Assembly (NCBI GenBank): GCA_027257055.1
Contig: JAPVLO010000044.1
Location: forward strand, 1,550,001 to 1,614,000
Source of the DNA: Cephalopachus bancanus
Taxonomy: Eukaryota; Chordata; Mammalia; Primates; Tarsiidae
DNA length: 64,000 bases
Direction of reading: 5' to 3'
Part shown: positions 22,901 to 35,384 of the stretch, in pieces
Position numbering within the stretch: the first letter of the stretch is position 1
Layout: every line of letters begins with the position of its first letter
Notes under the pieces: generated by a model
What the model was told of the DNA's origin: nothing
The model's database searches: none
What the model saw: the letters and a program-made list of their open reading frames with translations, nothing else
Translations under genes and position numbers: made by a program

Positions 22901-23189
22901 GGAATTGGAGACTCGTCTAATTTCTAAAGGCTCTTGTATTTTCTTGCCTTATCCTAAAACAATTGGCTCACATGAGACTTTCCTTGGTCACTAATGACTT
23001 GGAGATTCTCAACCCGAGATGAAATGAAGTAAAATAGAGTTGAGTGCAATCTAAGAGGCTAACAGTAGTTTTACTTTCTGCTGAGATTCTACCCTTTTCC
23101 CTGCCTTAGAAACAAACTATCGAAATAGAGTTTTCCAGGGTTCAAAAGCATCATTTTTCAGTGTGTGATTAATCATTCATGACAGTCTT

Positions 23190-23420
23190 ACATTTAGAAA
23201 ATCATGAATTCTAATCTGGAACCCTAACTCTAGTCCTTTGCACTATTTACCTTGGGAAGTGATTTAGCTTCTTCAAACCCAGGTTTCATTGTAGGTACAA
23301 TGGGGATAGTTTGGACACATGCCCCTGAGAGTTAAGGGAGATAATTCATCCAAAGCATTTATTCCTCTGACTTGCACAACATTAAAGCTCAGTGCATGTC
23401 AGCCAGTATTACACTCTTCT
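23190..23420 (+). repeat. MIR SINE
   Basis: 'GGAACCCTAACTCTAG', 'TTGGGAAGTGATTTAGC', 'GGTACAATGGGGATAG', 'GGGAGATAATTCATCCAAAG' follow MIR. Confidence 0.6.
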
Positions 23421-23865
23421 TCTGATACCGGTAGAGTCCCACGCTGACCCCACCATGGCCTTTTAATAAGACAGCCAGAGGCTGTTTGGTGTGGGACCCT
23501 GCCTTTGCTGAAAAGTGAATACCTTTGCCTAACTCAGAAACAACTAACACACACTCCCAGGACCCGTGATTTGAGTCATGGGAAGAGACACTGAAACTAC
23601 TGCATTGTTTATCTACAAGCCCTTATGCAATGTTTTTCCCACTATTTTTAAGCTTTCTGTCCCCTTCCCCTCCCCAGCCTTGCCTTTCCCCTACTTCAGC
23701 TCCCTATAGCTCAGCTCCTTGTTCAGTTCAGCTATTTCAGTTTTGTGTTGAATGGTCTAGACAGGAACCAAAAAATGCACAGTCTGCATGCAGGTCCCCC
23801 TGTGGGCCTCACAATTTTTCCAAAAAGAGTATAGGGACACTGATTGACAGCGGAACTTTAATTTA

Positions 23866-23940
23866 ATGAGCTAATCCATCTAAAGCACTTACCACAGAGC
23901 CTGGCACATAGTAATGCTCTATAAATTGTCAAAATTTAAC
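23866..23940 (+). repeat. MIR 3' fragment
   Basis: 'GAGCTAATCCATCTAAAGC' and 'GAGCCTGGCACATAGTAATG' are the 3' part of MIR. Confidence 0.65.
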
Positions 23941-24154
23941 ATTATGATGATCTTTGGACTTTAATTCCCTTTGCTTTTATTTTCTTGGCTTTTATTCTAT
24001 TCTTGAGAGAATATTCTGGAACTGTGGCCAATCCCTCAGCTCCCTTGGAGCAAAATAGGAAATACGGTTTAGTTTGATTTTGGTGTATTTCTGTAGCCTT
24101 TGACACAGTTTTGCTGCGTACCGCCCCATAGAGAGCTGTAGCTGCCTGACCCAC

Positions 24155-24460
24155 AACCACAACATCTCAGTGGCATAGAGCAATAAGAACTTATTTAGCT
24201 CACATGCCTGTGAGGCAGCTGATCTCATCCCCTCCCTGGCATCAGTGAGCTAGTCTGGGCATTTCTTTCTCACAGTGATGGTGGACACACAAGAGTATGC
24301 TACCAACCACACAAACACATCTCAAGGCCCTGCCACATCCTGTCTGATAAGATTCCATTGACCAAGATAAGTCAGGTGATCATACCCAAGGTCAAAAATG
24401 AGCAATTATAGTTCCCTCATGAAAGTGTAAGAGAGAGAGGGTAACTATTTCTCAAAAAAA
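24155..24460 (-). mobile_element. MLT1-like LTR fragment, minus
   Basis: 'CATCTCAGTGGCATAGAGC', 'GAACTTATTTAGCTCACATG' and 'CCTGTGAGGCAGCTGATC' resemble the reversed start of MaLR/MLT1-type LTRs. Diverged; family uncertain. Confidence 0.4.
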
Positions 24461-25010
24461 ATTATCTAACCCACCAAACACTCCAAATTCCATTAATTCC
24501 TTTGCATCTTTACTTTATCTCTCTGATTCTCATAGGTGATGCCTGTTGGGTAGATACAGAAAAGGAGTACTTCCCTCATTCCTCAGCCAGCTGGAAGGCT
24601 CTCTCTGTACTTACTTGGTGCTATCACTTTGTGTCCAGTGTCCTTGCAGCTGTTTCATAATCTCCTGCATTTGCATATATAAATGTTTCGTATCTCTGGC
24701 TAAGTTGAGAAAGTCAAGCGAGACTTCTACTTCTTTTGGGTCTTAGAGAGCTCTGGGGTGCCTTTTGTTAAAAGATATTGTTCATTTAATCTCTTCTCGG
24801 AAGTTTCCCAACAATACCACTCCCCCACTGCCAGATGTATTACTTTTTCTGTGGTCCTGTCGCATCCTTTGCACACTTCTATCACAGCATTTCTCATGCA
24901 ATTGCTATCACTATTGGCTCTTCAGTCCATGTGATCAGTGTTTCTAAAAGGACAGTCAGTATTCTTTTGAATCAGAATTTTCTAGAGTGCTTGATAAAAT
25001 TCAGGTATCC

Positions 25011-25301
25011 AGCCGGGCTCGGTGGCTCAGCCTGTAATCCCGCGCCTTTGGGAGGCTGAGGTGAGTGGATTGCCTGAGCCCGCGGGTTCGAGACCCGCCT
25101 GGGCAGTGAGACCTCATCTCTACAATAAATCAAAAAATCAGCCAGGTGTGGTAGCGCATGCCTGTAATTTCGGCTACTTGGAAGGCTGAGGCGGAAGGAT
25201 TGCCGGAGCCCAGCAGGTCGAGGTTGCGGTGGCCGGGAGCGGCCACTGCACTCCAGTCTGGGCGACAGAGTGAGACTCCAACTCAAAAAAAAAAAAAAAA
25301 A
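25011..25301 (+). mobile_element. Alu dimer, plus strand, CpG-rich
   Basis: Very well preserved: 'GCCGGGCTCGGTGGCTCAGC' start, linker 'CTACAATAAATCAAAAAATC', end 'GACTCCAACTC' plus A-tail. Exact 14-bp target-site duplication AAATTCAGGTATCC at 24997-25010 and 25302-25315. The best representative here of the lineage-specific Alu subfamily. Confidence 0.97.
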
Positions 25302-25627
25302 AAATTCAGGTATCCTGGATTTTTGCTCTTTTATTTATTGATTGTGGGGAGATGCAAGGAGTCCTGGGGTAGGGGCCGGGATAGTTAGGACAGGAGCAAG
25401 TATCCAGGGAATTGGATAATTTGGTATTGATCAACAAATAAATATTTAATATTTCAACAATCAGTTCATCTGTCCTGGTATGTTTCATTTGAACCAGGTC
25501 TGAATAGCCTTATTAGTCAAACTTGCTATGGGTAAGGCTCAGGAAGCTATATTTTTAACTAGCTTCACATTTTATTCAGTTCCAGGACTAACTATACTTC
25601 TCTTGAGCAATGGGATTTTGTTTTAAT

Positions 25628-25916
25628 TTGGCTGAGCACAACGGCTCATGCCTGTAATCCCAGCAATCTAGGAGGCTGAGGTAGGAGGATTACTTGAGCC
25701 CAGGAGTAAGGGAACAGCCTGGGCAACACAGTGAGACCTTATCTTTACAAAAAAAAAAAATTAATAAATTAGCAGGGTGTGGTATTACATAACTGTAGCC
25801 CCAACTACTCAGGAGGCTGAGGCAGGAGGATTGTCTGAGCCCAGAGGTCGAGGCTGTGGTGGGCCATGATTGTGCCACTGCACTCCTGCCTGGGAGTGAG
25901 GAAGGAAAAAAGACGA
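25628..25916 (+). mobile_element. Older AluJ-like dimer, plus strand
   Basis: 'CAACGGCTCATGCCTGTAAT', internal A-rich linker, 'AACTACTCAGGAGGCTGAGG', 'TGATTGTGCCACTGCACTCC'. It lacks the lineage-specific linker and 3' end seen in the other copies, so it is an older subfamily. Confidence 0.9.
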
Positions 25917-26099
25917 TAGACACAAAAAATCATACAGATGTCATAATGCAGATAAACCTCTTTTCATTAACAGCTAGAAACCTCAGAGTAAAAAAGTATG
26001 ACTTATCTGTAGCAAGTGATCCACATAGTCATAGTTTAGTGGGAATATGAGCCTAGTTCTATGAGTTGTGAGTAGAATACATGCTACCTCTGAACTAAA

Positions 26100-26345
26100 A
26101 GTATTTAATTGCTGGTTTGAGACCCTCCAGAACTCTTTTTCCCTCAGTGAAAATAACACTTGAGAAAGTGGTTGCTCTGTCATCCTGAGTCCTGAGTCTT
26201 GGCTGTGAGAAGAACTCCCAGCCACCCCTCAGTGGATGTGAGGAATAGGTGAGAAATAAACTTTTGTTGTGTTAAATCACAGATCCCTCAAGAGTTCTTT
26301 GTTATTGCAGCAAACTTAACCTAACCTAGCTGATACACTGTTAAT
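26100..26345 (+). mobile_element. MLT1-like LTR 3' portion
   Basis: 'GTGAGAAATAAACTTTTGTT' followed by 'GTTAAATCAC', 'GTTATTGCAGCAAACTTAAC' and 'CTAGCTGATACAC' is the conserved 3' end of MaLR/MLT1 LTRs, including the AATAAA polyadenylation signal. Solo remnant. Confidence 0.7.
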
Positions 26346-27139
26346 CAGTATCAAATTTAGGGTTTGGAATCAGTGTTGACTTCCTTCAGAACTCTTAACC
26401 ACTACCTAATATACCATGGTAAACATTAATACCATACAGTGCAAAGACACAGTCAAATGGAAGAATTTGGATGAAATTGACATAGTCAAATAGAAGAATA
26501 TGAATAAAAGCACTTTGTAATCTATAACTAATTTATAAATATTTTAGAAAAGCAAGTAATATTGTAAAACTTAATATTGATCTTGTTTTTCAACAAGGCT
26601 GTAAGGTCTTTAGAAGAAGAGATTGTGTCCTTGAGTGCTTCGATTCTTAGCTAATCCTAGAGTATGCCTACCATGTTATAGAGCTCCTTACAAGTTCTTA
26701 AGGAATTATTGTTGAATTGCATTTAATGGATGATACAGAGGATCAAGAAAATAGCCTTGTGACATATCTAGTTTTTTTTTATTGGTCCAAATAATAATAG
26801 GATTTTTCCTATTAAAACTTTAGAAGCAAAATTGCTTCCCTTTATAGGAGACAACAACCAGGAGCTTTCTATCAGTCAAGGTTTAGTTCCTGAGGACGAC
26901 GTGAGAGGAAGGATGGAGGTCAGTGTGGACTGTCCCTGTCCCCAGGGATATAAGATGAAAGTAAATCATGAATATGATCACCACTGAAGCTGCGGAAGAG
27001 CCTATTAATGTCATGTAATGAATTTCAAAAAGATACAATTGCACATAGGGTATTTAAACCTTGGAGGTTTAAACTAAATCATACTTGTCACATGTGCACA
27101 GTATCACTAATGAACGTATGTAAATATTTAATCTTCTCT
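26346..27139. other. Non-coding stretch, nothing recognised
   Basis: AT-rich, with a short internal near-duplication ('AGTCAAATGGAAGAATTTGG' and 'AGTCAAATAGAAGAATATG' near 26.45-26.5 kb). No gene. Confidence 0.45.
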
Positions 27140-27650
27140 ATTTGTGTTACTCAGTCCAGCCTACTCACCAGCATCTTCTCCCAGCCTTCTCTAACACCGT
27201 AATCCAGCCTCATGGAACAACTTTGGTTTCTGGAACTCACCATGCTCTTTATGCCTCTGGCTGTAACATACATTTTCCTCTCTCTGGACTCCCATCTTGC
27301 ATATTTCTTTTGCAACCCGCTAAACACACATCCTTCAACGCTCATCTCAAATGCATTCTCCTCTTTCGAAAACTGCCTGAATTATCTAAAACTTCCCCAC
27401 CCTACTAGAACTTTTAATTTTCTCCTCTATGCTCTCATTGCACCTTGCTAACATTCCATAATCCTGCATACCCCATCTATTTATTTAACACTTAGGAAAT
27501 CTCACTATGTTCCTGTCAGGGACTAGGTGCTAAGTATACAGAAGTGAATAAAAAAATCTAGTTATTTGTAAGTTCATTGACAGCAAGTATCTTAACCATC
27601 TTTTTTAACTTTTCAGGATGATGCATCTGTAGTCTTAAATAAAGACACTA
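27140..27650 (+). mobile_element. L2-like LINE 3' remnant
   Basis: 'CATTTTCCTCTCTCTGGAC', 'TCAACGCTCATCTCAAATG', 'TTTCGAAAACTGCCTGAAT' and 'CTATGCTCTCATTGCACC' follow the L2 3' UTR order. Partial and diverged. The overlapping open frames are translations of this repeat. Confidence 0.55.
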
Positions 27651-27966
27651 AGTTTTCTCTTTAAATCTATGTCCACACCCTGCTTCTTCCTATATCTATT
27701 GAAGCTGTTCAGTTGGAAGTAACAGAAATATGATTCACACTAGCTTAGCCACAGATGGGAAAATATTGGCTCATGGATTCCAGGAAAGATTGACCATTCA
27801 AGCTATGGGAAGGTCAAGGAAAGAGCCTGATTTTAGGAACAATAACTGTTAGGTCACACTCCCAGCAAGGGCCTCCAGAACATTAGGTCAGGACCGCTGG
27901 GGTATGGGTGTCTGGTGTGAGATCTGATGCCACATGAAAGATGTAAAGAATTGCACAGAAGTTAGA

Positions 27967-28500
27967 TTAGAAAATGTAGTTTATAAAAAGACTAAATTAG
28001 AAAGGAAGAGAGAGAGAGAGAGAGAGATTCATCTCCCCAAGGCAGAGGAGGAGGCCAAAGCTTATGACAATATGGCCTGGCCATAGCTCAAAGAGCACAT
28101 GGTCACACCATAGCTTAGCAAGAAAATGGCAGCAGCTGCTCGTGGTTGAGTCCTTTTAACCCTTCCCTTTGATGGGGGAAGGTCATTAAGGTGATTGGGT
28201 GGTGGTCTGCTCCATGTCATCATGCAGGAGTAAGAAAGTGTAGGTACTGATGTCAGGTGATGGGCAGCAGGCAGATGGGTGGGTTAGTCACACGATCGCT
28301 GCCATGGTGGTGAGATAGATGGGAGAAGATAAGGGGAGGGGTTTTTCCTGCAAGAGACCTATCAGACATTTCCAATCCATAAGCTCCCTAGCAAAAAGGT
28401 GGTCTTATCATTTCTATGACTTCGGCCAGCTAAGCAGTGATCTTTGACCTGCCTTAGAGGAGGAAGCTGAAAGTTTCTTAGAGATTATTATGCTAAACCA
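27967..28500 (-). mobile_element. Possible antisense LTR with (AG)n, family uncertain
   Basis: Begins with 'GTTTATAAAAAGACTAAATT' and a (GA)n tract at 28006-28027, then GC-richer text with 'ACACGATCGCTGCCATGG'. The layout resembles a reversed LTR; no clean TG...CA ends or target duplication were found. Confidence 0.3.
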
Positions 28501-28527
28501 GGAATTCAAAGATTGGGCTGTCCTTGT

Positions 28528-30545
28528 CTTTCTTTCTCTTTTTTAAAATTTATTTTAAATATGTGGGGGTACAATCAGGGTTAGGTATACAAATGTTCCT
28601 TATGCAGGTGCCCTTGTTGATGAGGTGTGCCCCCTCCCCTGGTTATTTCCCACTACTGTCAATCCTGTTCCCGTCCTCCCCTGGCAGTTTCCCACTACTG
28701 CTAATCCCTTTCTTACAGTATTATGATAGTTTTTCAAGGTCCGGTTATAAGTGAGAACATGTGATACTCAGTTCTTTTTATCTGTGATAGATCACTCAGT
28801 ATTATAGCCTCTAAGTCCAACCAAGTTGCCGCGAAGTTCAAAATTTTGTCCTTCTTTATGGATGCATAATATTCCATGGTGTATATGTGCCTCATTTTTT
28901 AAATCCAGTCCTCTTTGGATGGGCAGCATGGTTGGTTCCATGTTTTTGCTATTGTAAATAATGCTGCAATAAACATACATGTACAGGTATCTTTTTCATA
29001 GAGTAATTTGAGTTCCTCCAAGTATATGCCCAGTAGGGGGATTGAGGGGTCACATGAGGGGTAAATTTTTAGATCTTTTAGGAATCACCACGCTGTTTTC
29101 CACAGAGGCTGTACTAGTTTACACTCCCACTAACATTGTAGAAGTGTTCCCTTTCTCCACATCCTCTCTAGTATCTGTTGTTTTTTGAGTTATTGATGAT
29201 GGCCATTCTGACTAGAGTTAGATGGTATCTCAGTGTGGTTTTAATTTGCATTTCTTTGATGACTAGTGAGGCTGGGCATTTTTTCATGTATCTGTTGGCT
29301 GCTCATATGTCTTCTTTTGAGACGTGTCTATTCATATCTTTTGCCCACTTTGTAAAGGCGCTGTTTGTTTTTTTTCTTTTTGGCACATTTGAATTTCTTG
29401 CAGATCCTAGATGTTAGACCTTTGTCAGAAATACAGTTGGCAAATATTTCTTCCCAGTCTGTGAGCTATCTTCCCACTCTCTCAATGTTTTCCTTGGCTT
29501 TGCAGAAGCTTGTTGGTCTGATAAGGTCCCACTTGTCTATCTTATCTCTTATGGCATGAGCACTTGGAGTTTTGATCAGGAATTGGTTGACTATTCCTAT
29601 TTTGAAAGGGTGTCTCCTACGTTTTCTAAGGTTCTTACAGTTTGAGGTTTTACATTTAGGTCTTTGAACCATTTAGAGTTGATTTGTGTATATGGTGATA
29701 GGTAGTGTCTTGTTTTAATCTTCTTCGTGTGGTCAGCCAGTTTTCCCAGCACCATTTACTGAATAGGTTCTGTTCTCCCTAGTGGTTGATGGTGGAGGTT
29801 TTGTTGAAGATTAGTTAGTACAGAAATTGAGGTTTTGCTTCCAGAATCTCTCTCCTGTTCTATTGGTCTATATGCCTGTTCTTATACCAATACCAAGCTG
29901 TTTTGATTATTGTAGCTTTATAATAAAGCTTAAAGTCTGGGAGCATGATGCCTCCCACTTTGTTTTGTTTTTTTGCTGAACACTGTTTTGACTATGTATG
30001 GTCATTTACGGTTCCATATGAATTCCTGTATTGTCATTTCCAAGTCTGAGAAGAATGCTGCTGGTAATTTAATGGGTATTAGGTTAAATCTGTAGATTGT
30101 CTTCGGTAGGATGGACATCTTAGTGGTGTTGATTCTTCTTATCCATCATCATGGAATATTTTTCCATTTGTCTGTGTCATCTTTATTGTAAATCCTAGCC
30201 AGAGCAATCAGACAAGAGAAAGAAATCAAGGGTATCCAAATAGGAAAAGAGAAAGTTGAGTTCTCTCTCTTTGCAGATGACATGATTCTATACCTCAAAA
30301 ACCCAAGAGAATCTGTCAAAAACCTCCTTGCACTGATAAAGGACTTTGGCAAAGTCTCAGGGTATAAAAGAAATGTGCAAAAGTCAGTCACATTTCTATA
30401 AACAATAAACAAACAGAAACCCAAATAAAAAGCACAATTCCATTCACAATAACCACCAAAAAAATACCTTGCCATCTTCCTAATCAGAGAAGTCAAAGAT
30501 CTTTACAATGAAAACTACAAAACACTACTCAAAGAAATCAAAAAT
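28528..30545 (-). mobile_element. 5'-truncated, 5'-inverted L1 (twin-primed)
   Basis: 28528-about 30183 reads as minus-strand L1: 3' UTR, then the ORF2 C-terminal half. From about 30184 to 30545 the same element reads on the plus strand and encodes part of the reverse transcriptase with an intact 'FADDMILY' motif. This head inversion is the known result of twin priming during L1 insertion. Stops interrupt both parts. The 3' UTR contains a near-duplicated C-rich block (about 28630-28710). Confidence 0.88.
30184..30545 (+). pseudogene. L1 ORF2 reverse-transcriptase fragment in the inverted segment
   Basis: Plus-strand translation shows '[15 protein letters not shown]', '[14 protein letters not shown]' and 'LYNENYKTLLKEI', the RT palm and the following segment of L1 ORF2p. 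A stop after the 'QKSVTFL' stretch and loss of the rest of ORF2 make it non-functional. Confidence 0.85.
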
Positions 30546-31320
30546 GTCTTTGTCTATCATGCGACGGAGATTTGCTGAGGGGGTGTGGTAGGCTGCCAAC
30601 TTGGCCTGCAGTAAAATGTATGAATGCTTCCGAAAATCTGCCTATTGGAAATTTATCTATCTATGTCTAACCTGTGCTAGATTCAAAGTGTGTCAGTCTA
30701 AGCAAAAAATAGCTATGCTGAGGCAAAATGTGAACGAAGTTTATTCTAAGTTTCTCAGGGTCCCTCCTTTCAACAACAATAACAAATAGTGATTTGAATG
30801 CAACTTAGAATATCTTTCTGTTTTACATTTCAGCTCTTCCTTGCCTATTTTTTAAATTTTCACCGCCCGCTGTCTGGCTTCTTTGGCATGGCAGGAAGCA
30901 TGGCCTTCAAGAACTTACAAGTTATAGGTCTTACAGTTCTCACCTCTGATAACAGCCTGAAGGTTATAGACTACAAAGTCCCAGGGAAGGATTCTCATTA
31001 ACTCAGCTCTAACTGCTTGTCCAGTACCAAAGCTACCCACTGTTACCAGGAGACTAGAGAAGGGTTGACTAATTTGTCTCAGATGCCCACCTCTAAACCT
31101 CTAATAAAGTCTTGGGGAGTAACATAGTACAGTCTGTTTCTCAAGATAAAAGAGAGACAGTAAACAGATGGTCACAGTTTTCTGTCACTGATTCTATCAT
31201 TCATTCAACATTCTTTGCATGTGTATTATGTTTAAAGCATTGATCTAGGAAAGACTGGGAAAAATAAATAAACAATATGCAATTCTTAGCTGATAATGTA
31301 GTAGGAGAGACTAGAGAGAA
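30546..31320. other. Non-coding stretch, nothing recognised
   Basis: No gene or named repeat. Confidence 0.4.
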
Positions 31321-31329
31321 AATATGATA

Positions 31330-31540
31330 TGATGGTTAGAAACTTGGGATCTGAAGCCAAAATGTCAGGATAAAAATCCCAACTATATGATTTACTTGGT
31401 TGTGACCTTGAGGCTTTCTGAACACAATCTCCTCATCTGTAAAATGGAGATAATGATCACATCTATCTCAGGGAACAGCTGTGAGGTTCAATGAATCACA
31501 TGTGATGCATGGAGCATAGTATTTGGCATGGAGTTAGTGG
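31330..31540 (+). repeat. MIR SINE
   Basis: 'AACTTGGGATCTGAAGCC', 'TCCTCATCTGTAAAATGGAG', 'CAGCTGTGAGGTTCAATG' follow the MIR order; clear copy. Confidence 0.85.
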
Positions 31541-32900
31541 CGTCTTCACCACTACTGTTTTGGGCATAATCATAAGTCAAGGCAGAGGGAATTATGTTTT
31601 AAAATGATGTACATAGAGCTAAAGTTGCAAAATAACTCAGATAATTAACATTGACTGTGGGGCCCAGAGAAGGCAGTAAAAAGGATGAAGTGTTTGGTTT
31701 AATTCTTAGCAGGTAAGCAGCATTTTAATAGAAGGGCAGCAGATAAATGGCATTACAGAAAGGTGGACGACTCAGAAACAGGGAATACCATGGGTCATAT
31801 AAGGGATGTCAAATGACGAGCAGTGATATCCAGAAGATCCAGAAGTTTGATAGGATTTCTTGAGCCTAAAAGTCACAGATATATAGGGTAGAAGGTGTGG
31901 TTGTAAAGGAGGTTTAGATTGAGACTGAAGAGATTGAACGCCAAAGTAAAGAACTTGAACTTGAACTTTATTTAGTAGACAATGGGAAATCATTTAAGGT
32001 TTTGCAACTGAGAACTGAGCGACAAGATCTAATGCATATTAGTCTTTGAATAAAGACTTGCATTAGAGCCTCAGTGGCTAAAAAAAGTGCATTAGAACTC
32101 ATCTTCTGTCTCTTTCATTGTTCCATTTTTGTTAGAGAAATAGTTTTCTATCATTAAAAAACAGAATCATAAGGTTTGTTATAAATGGCAGCCAACACTC
32201 AGCCTCAGTATTGGGGTCAGTCCTGGGAAGATAAGAAACAGTAGAGACAATAACAAGTTAGAGACCATGTCCTCTCAGAAAGGACCAACCACTAGTCAGC
32301 TTCATTCAGTATTTGTCATGTAGGAGTCCAGGCCCAGTGTTAATAAAATCCTGATGGTTTTAGAAAAGATTAAAATATGTAAAATCTCTAGACTAGATAA
32401 AATATGTCTGTGGACTAAATTTGTCATAAGGGCCATCAGTTGAGATTCCTGAATTACAGCTGAACTAAAACAGGAATTAATCTGGATACCTGGAAACCTT
32501 TACTATATGGTTATTCCACAATTTCTATGAAAGAACTCAGAAATGAAAACAAAGAATGAGAATACCAACCATGGACAAGAAGTATCGCCAGTAAATCAAA
32601 GAAGAGATTTAAAGAGTTGAAATTTTCAAGAGTAAAGTAAATAAAAATTAAAACAAATAAACAATAAAAAATACAGAGAGAGCTCTATAACAGCCATGAA
32701 TGGATTACTCACATTTAAACTCATATGCTAAGAGTCTGATTTTGAATTCTAACTGACATTCTTTACTAAAATGCCTCAGAAAAAGACTATGGTCCAGTTC
32801 AATAGAAAGAACTCAAGCTTTGCCGTGTGAGAAACGTGAGTTAAAATGACCAATTTTGACAAGAACATTTATAAACATGTTGCTATAACAGCTTGCATCA
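31541..32900. other. Non-coding stretch with a possible ancient repeat
   Basis: 31.7-32.05 kb ('CTTTATTTAGTAGACAATGGG', 'GAGCGACAAGATCTAATGC') resembles an old interspersed repeat I know from other mammals but cannot name. The rest is AT-rich and unassigned. Confidence 0.35.
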
Positions 32901-33255
32901 CTTATCTATTGCTAAATAATGCTTAACAAACAACTATTAAATGTCAGCATCATACAAGTAAGCATTTATTGTCATGCATTCACAGGATTCAGCTGATCTT
33001 GGCTGGCCTTGTGCTCTTTCAGGTTTACTCTGTTCCACATCTCTCATCTTTCTCCTTGAACCAGTATCCCAGCATGCCTATATTTTTCTTGTGGTGATAG
33101 CAGAGGTTCAGGAGAGTAGGTAGAAATCTACAAGCCCTCTTGAAACTGTGGCATAGACCTGGCACGCCCTCATCACCTTTTTAAAAAATTAGTCAAAGTA
33201 GGTCGCTTGGCAAAGGACACGGATATAGAGGGGCATGAAATTTTTTTGCAATCTA
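32900..33255 (-). mobile_element. MLT1-like or related LTR fragment, minus
   Basis: 'CACTTATCTATTGCTAAATA', 'CATTCACAGGATTCAGCTG' and 'GGCCTTGTGCTCTTTC' resemble reversed MaLR-type LTR text. Weak evidence. Confidence 0.35.
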
Positions 33256-33259
33256 CCTC

Positions 33260-33760
33260 ACACAGCAAAACTGGAAACAGCTTAGAGTCAACCAACTTAG
33301 AATGGAGAAATAAATCAGGGTACAGTCCCAAAGTGAAATACATTACAGCAATAAAGAAAATGAATGCACCACAATTTCACTAAACAACATGGATGAGTCT
33401 TACAAACCTATGATTTTTTTTTCAATCATGGAGGCAAATGAGACAGACACAAACAAATGCAATATGTGTCTACTCCTACAACATTAAAAACAAGTAAAAC
33501 TAAACTATACTGTTTATGGATACTCATGGGAGTAAAAACCATAAATTTTTTAAAGGAGTATCAAAAAAGTCAAAACAGTGACTCAGTATATTCTAGGTGC
33601 CTGATCAAAAAGGAACCAGGGAGATGGGCATTTCTATATCTGAATTTTGACTACTCAGTTGTTTTGTAATGATTTCTTGAACTGTGCATTTATATTTTAG
33701 GCATTTCTCTGAATAAATGTTACACTTCACTGTAGTTGACTTTTTAAAGTTCTGCTCTAG
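33260..33760 (+). mobile_element. Old L1M 3' region, plus strand
   Basis: 'AATGGAGAAATAAATCAGGG', 'ACAGCAATAAAGAAAATG', 'AACAACATGGATGAGTCTTA' and 'AACTGTGCATTTATATTTTA' follow the 3' UTR of old L1M elements. Confidence 0.65.
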
Positions 33761-33939
33761 AAGAAAATAAAAGTTATAGATGAAAAATGTCCAATTTTGG
33801 TATTTAGTGCTAACGTGATTAGGAAGGAACTGTATTACCTCTGAACATCTGTTCCTCTTTCATGACAGTAGGATGATAACAGCCTCACTCAGGCTTGTTC
33901 TGAGGAGTAGATGAAAAGATATCTGGAACAGAATCTTTT

Positions 33940-34231
33940 TTTTTCTTTTTTGAGTTGGAGTCTCACTCTGTCACCCAGGCTGGAGAGCAGTGACACGCTC
34001 ATGGCCACCACAGCTTTGATCTGCTGGGCTTCAGCGATCCTTCTGCCTTAGCCTTCCAAGTAGTCGGAACTACAGGCGTGTGCTACCATTCCCGGCTAAT
34101 TTTTTATTTATTGTAGAGACGAGGTCTTGCCAAGTTGCCCAGGCTAGTCTTTAACCCGTGGGCTCAGGCAATCCACTCACCTTGGCTTCCCAAAGTGCTG
34201 GGATTACAGGTTGAGCCACCAAGCCAGGCCT
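33940..34231 (-). mobile_element. Alu dimer, minus strand
   Basis: T-tract, 'GAGTTGGAGTCTCACTCTG', linker 'TTTTTATTTATTGTAGAG', ends 'CCACCAAGCCAGGC'. Duplication of 'AGAATCTTTT' at 33930-33939 and from 34232. Last Alu before a long Alu-poor interval. Confidence 0.95.
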
Positions 34232-34799
34232 AGAATCTTTTTTATATTAATAAACTAGATGCAGAGAGGGAAATTATAAGTCTTTGACATCAAGAGAAAG
34301 AGATGAAGATAGTAGCTCTGAATTCTGCTCACTACTACAGCTCTTTGTATTTTCTCTTGTTTCTTTCAAAAGGAAAACAAAAATGGAGAAAATTGAACCC
34401 AAGTTCGTACAATGCCAAAGTACTAATTCAGGTAAAAAGAGGGTCTGAATATGCACAAATTTTCCAATTTGAGCCTCAGTGCTTTTTCTGCCACAAGGCA
34501 ATGAGGAAGCCCCTGTCATATTTGGGGAGTCCTCTTGAATAGCTAGTACTTGAACAATTTTTCAAGTTCACAGCCCCTTCCACCCCTCTTTAAGAAAAAT
34601 AGGTCTGGGAAGCTTCTAACTGTGTAAATCAGACCTATCACAGTGGTCATGTATGCTGGGAACTCACAGGGTGACTCTGGGGTCCTAAAGCTGATACAGA
34701 AGAGGAGCTTGGTACAGCAGGCCACATGCCACAGGACTCCTTTCATTCTGTCTGCCAGAAGGAACTGGGTCCTGGCGGGAGGTCTGCCCCCATAGCAAA

Positions 34800-34860
34800 T
34801 GGTTATCTTTAAACGAATCCTTCATTTTGCTTCTTATCAGCAGAGGAATGTGTGGAGGTT
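34800..34860. other. Short unique AT-rich patch
   Basis: 'GGTTATCTTTAAACGAATCC' with a GATA-type core lies outside recognised repeats. Only a hint of possible regulatory sequence. Confidence 0.15.
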
Positions 34861-35019
34861 GTAGGCATTAACTCTGTAGGCATTTGGGATTTTGTGAGCG
34901 TGAGTGTGTCAGAAGGGAGGCTTATGGGCCTTCAACACATCCTCAGATTGGGTGAGTGTGACAAGCCACAGCAGAATTCTTTGACCCTGAAGAAAGCGTG
35001 AACTTCTAAGACCGCACAG

Positions 35020-35240
35020 ATACTATTAATAAGAACTACATTTTTTTTGAGTACTTGCTGTTTGCAAACACTGTCTCAATAGCTTTACATGGCCAATGTC
35101 ACCTAATTCTCACCCAACACTTTTTAGATAGTAGCTAGGTACTATTATTTCCTTTTGTAACAGGAGGAAAAAGTGAGGTAGGGAGTGACATTAGAGCCTG
35201 AGGTCACACAGGTAGAATGGAGCAGGACGGAGCTGACAGG
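35020..35240 (-). repeat. MIR SINE, minus
   Basis: 'GAGTACTTGCTGTTTGCAAA', 'CAATAGCTTTACATGGCC', 'TAGGTACTATTATTTCC', 'GAGGTCACACAGGTAGAATG' follow the reverse MIR order. Confidence 0.8.
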
Positions 35241-35382
35241 TATTTCTCTGCTGGTGGACAACCTGGATCTGAGTAATGATTAGAAAGGCTACAGGAAGAA
35301 ATTACAAATGGGTACAGGATAGTGACCCTGGCCAAATTTCCAGGCCTTTATTCAGTGGGTTTCCTGTTTTGCACACTTCACA

Positions 35383-35384
<2 letters not shown>

